Shown here: positions 56,311 to 64,000 of the stretch, one piece after another
Layout of the letters: each line of letters begins with the position of its first letter
Position numbering within the stretch: position 1 is the stretch's first letter
Assembly (NCBI GenBank): GCA_956465555.1
Contig: OY101117.1
Span: 1,674,001-1,738,000, forward strand
DNA length: 64,000 bases
From: Nitzschia sp. pyKryTriq1
Taxonomy: Eukaryota; Bacillariophyta; Bacillariophyceae; Bacillariales; Bacillariaceae
Direction: 5' to 3'
The notes under the pieces: generated by a model
Database searches by the model: none
The model's input: only the letters and a program-made list of their open reading frames with translations
Told to the model about the DNA's origin: nothing
Position numbers and translations under genes: made by a program

Positions 56311-56405
56311 GCAACCTGCGGTACTTTCGGGATTTCTTGGGTTCACGAAAACTACATAACATGCCGGCGCATAAAATAACAGATACTCAACGGACAGTAC
56401 GACAT

Positions 56406-56516
56406 GGAATTCCATTTTCCATTTTGGAATTCCATTTTCCATTTTGGAATTCCATTTTGGAAATTGGAATTCCATTTTCCATTTTGGAATTCCATTTTGG
56501 AAAATGGAATTCCAAA
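56406..56516. repeat. Tandem array of GGAATTCC-containing palindromic units
   Basis: Six GGAATTCC palindromes are separated by 10-13 nt of CATTTT/CATTTTCC/TGGAAA sequence. The array is itself partly self-complementary and could fold into alternative hairpins. Confidence 0.8.
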
Positions 56517-57189
56517 AGGGGGCGAGTGCTGACTAAGGGGTCGCCCCCGCCACTCCAGTCAAGCGACAGTCAATCACAGCGCTACGGATCCGTTGGAAGC
56601 GCGCTATTTTAAAAGGTGTTTGCCTGCTATTTCACAACGCGCGTGCCACAATTAATACGTCAGCAATTAACGATATCGCGTGATATAAAAAATACAATTA
56701 CACAGCGATTTCGATTTCTTGTGAAGATGATGATTCATTCTAATCTCTTATTCTACAGTATTACTGTTCTCTTACGATACTACTCGCTCATGCAAACATC
56801 ACAAAGTTAGTGTTCTACAGGTAAGTTTTAACGTCCAACATACAACTACTGTAGTAGAGTACTGTATTCAAACTACCGTAGAGTACTGTATTCAAACTCT
56901 ACGAGTACTCGTAGTACAGTCCTGTAGTTGTACCGGGTATCGGTATGTACGCACAACAATCGAAATAGGCCGGGGACCATGGGATTATTTTTCATGCGCG
57001 GCCGGCGCGAGAAGAAGCGCCAGTGCGCTTGAGAATACTTGTAGCGGTACCTGGTACTGTACGAGTACCGGTAGTTGTACAGGGCGCAGCGGGGGGCGTT
57101 CGTTGCGAACCACTCACCCCCTACATCAAAAAGCTGAAAGGCATTGCAGACTAGCGCACCTACCATTACTCCTTGTAGTGCTGGTTTAT

Positions 57190-57235
57190 TGTTGTATTGT
57201 ATTGTATTGTGTTGTTGTTATTGTTGTTGTTGTCG
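57190..57235. repeat. GTATT/GTTGTT microsatellite
   Basis: TTGTATTGTATTGTATTGTG is followed by repeated TTGTTG units. Confidence 0.7.
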
Positions 57236-58174
57236 ACGAGTGAGGGTGGTGTTGAGATAATGTTGTTGTTGTATGTTTGTTGTAGTATTGTATCATTGTC
57301 AATCGTCGACGCGGTCGATGCATGTGCAGAATTTGGCAAGATATCGCCTCAACATACGAACTATTCTGAAGAGACCTCTCCGTTATATATAAATTCGAAT
57401 ATGGATATAATAAATTGTTTCCGAGCCGGCCATCCGGGGGGGGGGTACCCACCGCGCGATCTGTTCAACATAGACTCTAGTAGAGGATTGCTCGCTCTAC
57501 GGGATCGAGAAAGACAGCTGAGGGGTTTGTGGAGAAATTTGGCGGGAGTCAATGGATGCGCGTCCGTTGTGCGTCATCGGACATGACCTAAGAGGTTGGC
57601 CCGGTGCGCGTTGAAAATCCCGTGGAATCCAAAATGGAGATCCCACGGGATAACGATATCGTGGATTTGTCGTAACACCATCTCCTCTTGGACTGTGAGG
57701 TACGCTACGTCATACCAGTCAAGAGTGTTTCGCATTGATGTGACCGACTGGCCAAGAAAAGAGGTGAAAAGACGGAACCACGAATCCTTGGTTGGCCAAG
57801 ACGACTCCAGGCTGAGACTGCCTTGGCGCTTGTTGTTGTGCTCGTTGATCAACGGTAACTTTTGATAGATGCTCATTGCTACCCCCCAAATTTTTGCAAA
57901 GCCACGAAATAGCGGGTTATGAGTTTTTTTATGTGACTACGAATGTGCTATGCGGTTGAAAATAGGTGGTTGTTTTATGGTTCTCTACTATTAGAGAGAG
58001 AGATAGAGAGAGTTTTATTATTGTGAGCTTGTTTGCTTACTCATCTACTTGTACATTCATGTCCAGTTATGAAAGGATCAATATTCAGATCTATGCATAC
58101 TCTTTGCCATAGTGGCCCCGGAGAATTGGATCAGCAAGCATAGTACTGTACTTACTTCGAACGTCGAAGACCCC

Positions 58175-59157
58175 CTAAGTGCAGTTAAACTCTTGCTCAC
58201 GATCCATAGTGGCAACCATTGAGAGGGCCATCAATGGTGAGACAGCAGAAACCGAAGTAGGTGATACTGGTTTCTCCATTTCAGCAGACTTCAGAACGGA
58301 AGGAGGTGGGCTGGGAGCGCTTGTTTGAGGAGCGAGACTCTCCGAGAGCGACATTTGAGACACATTTGATTGTGTCTGGGAAGCCGCTGCTAGTTGTACG
58401 ACAACACTGGAAAGGACCCGATACGAAAGGGATATGCTTGCCATTCGTTGCTGGTAATCAAGCTCCACGGCCGACTTCATGCTTCGAAACTGATTATCCA
58501 TTCTAGTGGAGAACGAAGATATCTGATCTGAGACTTCGGCAATGTCATCTCTCAGTGATTTCACTTCACCGGAGCAAAACTCTTGCGACTTGGTGATTCT
58601 TTGAATTCGATGCAGCAGTTCCGGTTGAGCCCGGCGAAAGTATTCATGAGCAAACTTGACAGATTTCGTTGCAGAAACTCGAGCGTCGGGAGTCGGTCGA
58701 AGTTTCCGGAAGCTATAGAAGTTCAGCTGACGCACAAAAGAAGGAAACTTCGAGTGCTTGAAGAATCGAGGAAGCACAACCTATTCACTCACGAAGTAAC
58801 CATTATAGCCTTGAGAAACGTCACCCACCTTTTAACAATCGGTGGAACACAGCTCGGTACAAAAGTTACGCACCTTGGAGAATTCTTTCACATCTTTGAT
58901 AATGAAGCTGTCACCACCGTCAGACCACGACGCAATCGATGGATCGCATGTATCAATCATGTGGTAGGTTTCTGTTGCAAACATTTCCAGATATGGAAAA
59001 TATGAGTCACAATGCGCGCAAAGCCTGGATTCTTGAGGCACTCATTCTCAATTTCACTGAAATTCTTACTTGTAAGGAATTTATTCAAAAGACCCTGCTT
59101 CTTGACTTGAATCCCCCCGACAAGAGCTTCCTTTTGCGTTCTCTCTCCATCCTCCAT
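58175..59157 (-). CDS. Heat-shock-factor-family transcription factor, three exons
   Basis: Exons 59157-59070, 58971-58874 and 58780-58175 give 263 aa. The splice choices rebuild the HSF DNA-binding domain without gaps: NKFLT|KTYHMIDTCDP, then SIASWSDGGDSFIIKD, EFSK|VVLPRFFKHSKFPSF and VRQLNFYSFRKL. The exon 2 acceptor (GCAACAG) is inferred because it supplies the conserved Lys of the domain start. After the domain come HEYFRRAQPELLHRI and a heptad-rich coiled coil (EVKSLRDDIAEVSDQISSFS), then a Ser/Pro-rich tail. HSF-type factors are highly expanded in diatoms and bind nGAAn elements as trimers. An upstream exon is possible, because the frame before the ATG remains open for a short distance back to a TTTAG acceptor-like site. 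Target genes are unknown. Confidence 0.85.
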
Positions 59158-59274
59158 CTTCGAGTAGTCTATAATAGCAACCCTGCTGATAACCTAAACA
59201 ATGAGAACAAATAATAGAATCCATTTCATGTTTCGGCCCTTTCCCCTTCTTCATCGCAGGTCGCAGGTCGCAGG

Positions 59275-59395
59275 TACCCGCCGTATCGGGCTCTACGTAC
59301 AAGTACGTACCACAATTTCTGTGGTACCGCTACAGTGCTGTACCGGTACGTACCTGGTACTGTACCAGGTACCTGGTACCGGTGCCGGGTGATGA
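59275..59395. repeat. GTAC/ACCGGT palindromic repeat cluster
   Basis: CTACGTACAAGTACGTACC, TACCGGTACGTACCTGGTAC and CCAGGTACCTGGTACCGGT lie within about 110 bp upstream of the HSF gene start. Confidence 0.7.
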
Positions 59396-59721
59396 TGACG
59401 ATGATTGATTGATTGAGATGATGATTGATTCTTCCCGGAACCCGCCTCTATCTTCGCTCTTCTTCCCGCTCGCCCTTCTGCTTGGATACTGTACCGGTAC
59501 AGTACGAGCCGAGCACTTGTATGTACCTCTTGAAGATTGCAGAAATCTTTACTTAACGGCAGCGAAATGTACATTTTTTCATTAAAAAATATACGCTGTT
59601 GTATAAAGAGTCTTATAGGCATCCCCTCGATCTTGGATATTCTTCGAACATTCCGCGGCGAACGGCGCGCGGCCCCGCCCAACCTTGAATCGCATGGGAG
59701 CCGATTTTTCGGCTAGCCACC

Positions 59722-60700
59722 CCCCACGTAGTTTGCTCGGATTTTATAAAAGAAAAGGAGGGGAAAAGAAAGGAAAAAGAAGAAGGTTGGTGTCACATGC
59801 GCTTAAATAAAGAAAACCATCCTCCGCGCCTCGTATTTTAACGCGAGCTTGAACCGCCGGGTTCCTTATGAGTCATCGAAAATTTCGTATCCAAAATTTA
59901 AAATCAGGAATCGCACAGGCGACGAGCGACGATGACCGATGGAAGATGCGACGACAGGGAAGGAGAGAGCGAATGACAACGAAAACGAAGACGACAAAGA
60001 TGATGATGACGATGATGATTACAATTCCGAGAATGACAATGATAATTATTTGATCTCAGATGGTGATTGTGATGGTGATTGTGATGGTGATGGTGATGCT
60101 GATGAGGATGCTGACGAAGGAGAGTCCTCTTTGAAGAATGAGGATGACGACAAGCCCAAGAAACAAGAAAATGATGATGATGATGATGCAGAAAAGAAAA
60201 GAAAACGTTTGTTACAACAACAATGTCGATGCTGATGAGGATGCTGACGAAGGAGAGTCCTCTTTGAAGAGTGAGGACGACGACAATCCCAAGAAACAAG
60301 AAACTGATAATGATGATGATTCAGCAAAGAAAACGTTTGTTACAACAACAGAGCCGGCACCCAAAAAAATTCCGCATCGCCCCGTCGCCAACGCCCTACT
60401 AGATGTCGAAGAATATACCTTGGATGAAGCGACGACGAATGAAAATGAGGATGCCGAAGCTTCGTGTTGATACCATGCCCTCTCCCGTCGCCAACGCCCT
60501 ACTATTAACCAACAACGAATGAAAATGAGGATGCCGAAGCTCGTATCGATACCTCGTCCCTCATTTTGTTCCGATTGCATCCCCTCATCTCCTGCACAAG
60601 ACGACAACGACTGCGGATATTACTACGAATGAATTGAAATTGCGAGAGCCCCACGTAGTTTGCTCGGATTTTATAAAAGAAAAAGGAGGGGAAAAGATAG
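59722..60700. repeat. About 50-bp direct repeats flanking an Asp/Glu-rich segment
   Basis: The same segment (beginning CCCCACGTAGTTTGCTCGGA and ending GGAGGGGAAAAGA) occurs at 59722-59772 and 60649-60700 with one A-run length difference and few other changes. The roughly 880 bp between them hold the repetitive acidic frames. This could be a segmental duplication, a small terminal-direct-repeat element, or a shared promoter or 3' element. Confidence 0.7.
59939..60470 (+). pseudogene. Asp/Glu-rich repetitive coding-like segment, probably frameshifted
   Basis: Two overlapping frames encode near-identical acidic units. The first frame (59939-60235) has DADEDADEGESSLKNEDDD followed by KPKKQE. The second (up to 60470) has DADEDADEGESSLKSEDDD followed by NPKKQE and ends EYTLDEATTNENEDAEASC. 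The DNA unit is about 130-137 bp, copies at about 60092-60228 and 60229-60352. The first copy has a 5-nt longer AAAAG run, which throws it out of frame relative to the second. It may be a decaying gene, or a real gene whose frame I cannot resolve. No domain is recognised. Confidence 0.35.
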
Positions 60701-60704
60701 TAGT

Positions 60705-60772
60705 AGTACTTTGAATGATATAATAACTCTAGTAGTTTAGTACTTTGAATGATATAATAACTCTAGTAGTTT
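60705..60772. repeat. 34-bp perfect tandem duplication
   Basis: Copies at 60705-60738 and 60739-60772, each starting AGTACTTTGAATGATATAAT. Confidence 0.85.
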
Positions 60773-60780
60773 TACCACCT

Positions 60781-61045
60781 CCTGCACATACTAGTATCGC
60801 CATAGCATCAAGCCATTTTACTACTACTACTACTTCTACTATCGTAGCTACTACCTACTACCTACTAGTACTACTAGTAGCGTTGTCCCGCCGATCTACT
60901 ACTATCGTAGCTACTACCTACTAGTACTACTAGTAGCGTTGTCCCGATCTACTACTATCGTACCTGCACATACTAGTATCGCCATAGCATCAAGCCATTG
61001 TACTACTACTACTACTTCTACTATCGTAGCTACTACCTACTACCT
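60781..61045. repeat. 83-bp direct repeat pair with nested CTA/TAG repeats
   Basis: Copies at 60781-60863 and 60963-61045 differ at one position. The spacer contains two copies of a segment with CTACTAGTACTACTAGTAGC and GTTGTCCCG. Confidence 0.8.
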
Positions 61046-61679
61046 TCCTCGGCGGCTTCTGTGCAATACACACGGTCTACGCGACTCGTACGACCACGTG
61101 CATAGGGCATCTGTGCCGTGTTGCTTTCAATATGGGTATGGTAATAAAGCAAAACTAGGGTTGCTAATCGATTGCTTTCTGATATTGTGAGCTTTAAACT
61201 ATTTGCTTTTGGTTTGCTTGTAAGATGTCGGTCAATGAGATCTTTGTATTTTCAGTTCTACGATCTACGTAGAAAGTGTACCAGAGTCTACGTGAGATTC
61301 GTCAGGATCTCCGTTTTCGTTGATGTGGTTTGTGGACCACCTCATTTCTTTCTACTACTTTGACTGTTTCAATGCGTGCGTTTCCATCCTTGTAATCATT
61401 TCATTGGACGAGAGGAAGCGAAGGTTTCCTCTTTTCTATCCATTGTCTATGCGTAGCATCACTTCGCCTCACGTTATCTTCTAGTCTAATTGGTCGGATT
61501 AATTCGTTCCAGACCTCACTTCTGGGATTTTCTTCCAGCAATCACGAGTTTTTAGTAAAGTACGGGCACACATTCACGATGAGCACGCGCGATTGATTTA
61601 TCGCGTGATTTCTAAGCGGTAAAAACATTTGGTACGATTTCTACGTATTCTACCAGGCGACCATTCAGATTTGCGCCAG

Positions 61680-61790
61680 CTGTACGGGTACTCTGTACAG
61701 GGTACCTGGTACCCCAGTACCACCGTACGGTATGTACCTGTTCGGCACTTGTACTCTTCTAATGTACCGGTACGTACAAGTACACAGTGT
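61680..61790. repeat. GTAC-rich repeat cluster
   Basis: GTACAGGGTACCTGGTACC, CGTACGGTATGTACC and GTACCGGTACGTACAAGTAC lie upstream of the SET-domain gene at 62027. Confidence 0.7.
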
Positions 61791-62026
61791 TTTACGAACA
61801 GAATGTCGTCCGCGTCTTGGTAGAGACTACGAGTACCAAACGACTAACAGCAGTCTCTCTGCTACTACTTGCAGGAGAGCTTTACTACTACCGGTCGACT
61901 ACTTGTAGTAGAGATAGAGACGGACACAACAACGTGAAACGGTCGAAAAAGCATTTAGTGTTTAGCATTTAGCATTATCGAATGGAACGCTGTACACCGT
62001 CTCGACTATCGACCAGAATTGTCACC

Positions 62027-63921
62027 ATGAAATTCTCCTTTTTTGCAGTAGCACTGCTGCAACTAAAATGTGGATCGTTGCACGGTTTTTGTCCCCGGCT
62101 TTCGCCATACCCAAAGTCTACCAATGCCCTTGTTTCAATGGCTGGAGGCGAAGGTGGGGACAGTGAATGGGTCAAAGCACTTTTGGAGAGCACAGGGGCC
62201 GTTCCCGGTCAGTTTGAAAAGGAGATGAAAATGAAAGGCTTACTTGGCAACAAGGGCGATTCCAACCCCAAATTGACGGCAAATGCAAGACTTGTTCAAT
62301 GGTTGGGAGAAGAGGGCGAGGTTTATCTCAGTGAAGAATCTTCCTGGGGAGAGGCTCCACACCCCATGGCTATTTCAACAGAAACTAAAGACGAAATCAC
62401 AAACGAGTCGTCTGGTCGAGGTTTGCTAGCACGCAGAGATATCAATGAAGGCACGAACTTGCTGAAAATTCCCCTCAAACTTTGTCTCACAAAATCGTCG
62501 GCTAGAAAGGCAGTAGGCAAAGATGTCCTACCAGCAGAAATTAATGAATACTTGGCAATTGCGTTGCAACTTATTCAAGAACGATATGTGCTCGGAGAAA
62601 GCAGCTTTTGGGCTTCATACATTGGAGTGCTCCCCGAGACAGAAGAAGTCAACCCAACCTTCACATGGTCCGACGAAGATCTAGTATTTCTGGAAGGATC
62701 TCCCGTGATTGCGGCGACAAGGAGTCTGCAGATGAAGTTGAAGTCGGAATTTGAGGCTCTCCTTGGCGGCGAAAACGGCCTCGTCAACAAGCATCCTGAT
62801 CGTTTCCCGAAGGAGGTACGCGCGTCTCAAACGTTTTTGCTGTCCTTCATGTATAATAATTTCCTCTCACATTTCACCGCCGCAGCATTTCACCTATGAA
62901 AACTGGATTTGGGCATTCACAATGCTCTTCTCGCGTGCGATTAGACTTCGAAGTTTGAAAGAAGGGGAGACATTAGCGATGGTCCCATACGCCGATTTGA
63001 TCAATCACTCGCCTTTTTCACAGGCGTATATTGACGCTCGAGAAGGGGGAGACTGGCTCTTCTCCAGTGGTGAGGAGGAAGTTATTTTATATGCTGATCG
63101 TGGATATCGTCGGATGGAACAGGTAAGCTTTGGAAACACATTCAGCAGCTGGACATTGTTGGTATTAGTGAACAAGCCCACGCCTCACATTTCTGTTCAT
63201 CATCCAGATCTATATTTCCTATGGACCGAAATCGAACGCAGAGCTTCTGCTCCTATACGGTTTTGCAGTGGAACGAAATCCTTTCAACTCTGTAGATATT
63301 ACGGTAGCAATTGCCCCACGGACGGAGTCCTTTGTGAAGGAGTTGAATGATGACAGCGTACCAGTGGATCCCTTGGCTGAAGAAAAAGTTGATTTCTTGG
63401 AATCGGTTGGAAGAGAAAGTCTGGTCGATTTCCCTTGTTACGCGGACCGATACCCAGTGGAACTGCTTGAGTTCCTTCGGTTGATGCAAATGACGCCTGA
63501 AGATACCAGGGGAAAGCCACTCAAAGACTTTGACTATTCGAGGACTATTTCTGCGGCCAACGAAGCTGCAGTTCTCACTTCGGTGATCTCCGCGGTAAAA
63601 CGACAACTCAGCAAATATCCAAACACCGAGGAAGAAGATGCGGCTCTTATCAAAGATAAGGCAACCTTCCGTCTTCTCTCCTACAACCAGCGCATGGCCA
63701 TCCGTCACCGACGCAACGAAAAGAGGTTGCTAAAACGAACAATTGCAGCGCTCGAGAATCAGATTGTAAAGCAAGGTCTGGATGACGAGAACCTTGCTCG
63801 TGCCCAAGGAAGCACTCTGGGACAACTCCTGCCAGGCGACGAGCGAAAATACGGAATGAAGCAAAAAACCGCACTGGAAGACCGACTAGAGAAGATGGGT
63901 CTGCCTGTAGACTTAAGGTAA
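62027..63921 (+). CDS. RuBisCO-methyltransferase-like SET-domain protein, plastid-type presequence, three exons
   Basis: Exons 62027-62815, 62886-63122 and 63208-63921 (phase 0) give 579 aa. The start at 62027 was chosen because MKFSFFAVALLQLKCGSLHG is a signal peptide followed by FCPRL, a Phe-led junction like that of diatom plastid presequences; an in-frame ATG at 61982 exists. SET blocks are GRGLLARRDINEGTNLLKIP, FWASYIGVLP, then YENWIWAFTMLFSRA, VPYADLINHSPFS (catalytic NHS) and IYISYGPKSNAELLLLYGF. An LSMT-type substrate-binding helical domain follows. Enzymes of this class trimethylate lysines of plastid or cytosolic proteins such as RuBisCO large subunit or fructose-bisphosphate aldolase. 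The terminal TAA (63919-63921) overlaps a perfect donor-like AG|GTAAGC at 63918, so another exon beyond the window edge cannot be excluded. Confidence 0.85.
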
Positions 63922-64000
63922 GCATTTCCTCAGCATCCTTGGAAGCTTTTGACTCTATCTAGGCCGTACTTGTACAGTTTAAAGCCCTGAGATCTACTTT

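Larger units (their letters stand above)
56011..58174. other. Long gene-poor region with hairpin arrays and microsatellites
   Basis: About 2.2 kb between the SDE2 start and the HSF 3' end. It contains paired palindromes (56221-56310), an EcoRI-palindrome array (56406-56516), GTAC clusters (56860-57080), a GTTGTT/GTATT microsatellite (57190-57235) and a GA-rich run (57992-58012). A 100-codon minus-strand frame (57574-57876) has no recognised domain. Confidence 0.5.
59158..62026. other. Long gene-poor, repeat-dominated region
   Basis: About 2.9 kb between divergent genes (HSF to the left, SET-domain gene to the right). It contains GTAC clusters (59275-59395, 59485-59515, 61680-61790), a pair of about 50-bp direct repeats (59722-59772 and 60649-60700) around Asp/Glu-rich frames, and nested tandem repeats at 60705-61045. 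Between about 61050 and 61680 I see nothing specific. Confidence 0.5.

Noticed and set aside
57574-57876. 100-codon minus-strand frame with ATG start
   Set aside because: No recognised domain and no neighbouring exon; could be a small gene or relic, but there is nothing to support it.
59868-60053. Met/Thr-rich 61-codon frame
   Set aside because: Alternative frame of the GAT-rich repeats.
60705-61045. Possible CRISPR-like array
   Set aside because: Copies are adjacent or only paired, lack unique equal-length spacers, and the genome is eukaryotic.

Overview
The window looks like nuclear DNA of a photosynthetic stramenopile, most likely a diatom. The protein-coding genes are intron-poor, with short GT-AG introns of about 60-185 nt. 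Two proteins carry N-termini resembling diatom plastid-targeting presequences (a signal peptide ending at a Phe). There is an HSF-type transcription factor, a RuBisCO-methyltransferase-like SET protein, decayed Ty1/Copia-type pieces, and a tRNA with a nuclear-type intron. No bacterial operons, CRISPR array or intact mobile element was seen. Exon boundaries were read by eye from splice consensus, unbroken reading phase and protein-family continuity; none is confirmed by transcript data.

Layout. 1-1286 (-): start of an Integrator subunit 1 gene running off the left edge. 3.5-4.4 kb (-): 2OG-Fe(II) oxygenase. 5.6-6.6 kb (+): multi-pass membrane protein. 7.2-7.8 kb (-): TRMT112. 9.0-11.2 kb (+): large protein of unknown function with a possible C2-like N-terminal region. 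11.7-13.2 kb (-): five-exon membrane-anchored methyltransferase. 14.9-15.4 kb (+): Mpo1/DUF962-like protein. 15.4-16.7 kb (-): Rv2258c-like methyltransferase. 17.2-21.0 kb: a divergent pair of related secretory-pathway membrane proteins. 21.2-22.1 kb (-): tRNA guanine-N7 methyltransferase (METTL1/Trm8). 23.1-42.7 kb (+): one five-exon VPS13-type lipid-transfer protein of about 6445 residues. 44.4-48.1 kb (+): SMC6. 48.3-50.7 kb (-): tepsin-like AP-4 accessory protein. 51.4 kb (+): tRNA-Met(CAU) with an intron. 51.8-53.3 kb (-): SMYD-like SET protein. 54.2-56.0 kb (-): SDE2 with an inserted SPRY domain. 58.2-59.2 kb (-): HSF-family factor. 62.0-63.9 kb (+): SET-domain protein-lysine methyltransferase-like gene.

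The genes are mostly housekeeping functions that do not form one pathway. Themes that recur by chance or otherwise are methylation (TRMT112, METTL1-like, two other class I methyltransferases, two SET proteins), membrane traffic and lipid transfer (VPS13, tepsin) and genome maintenance (SMC6, SDE2). Intergenic DNA is unusual: clusters of GTAC / ACCGGT palindromic tracts occur in most intervals and are not seen as dense clusters in the long coding regions. Several intervals also carry tandem repeats, hairpin arrays and decayed retroelement pieces. The most distinctive observations are the giant VPS13 with inserted PDZ-like and C2-like domains, the SDE2-SPRY-SAP architecture, the tepsin-like protein with both AP-4 ear-type motifs, the divergent membrane-protein pair, and the intergenic palindrome system.
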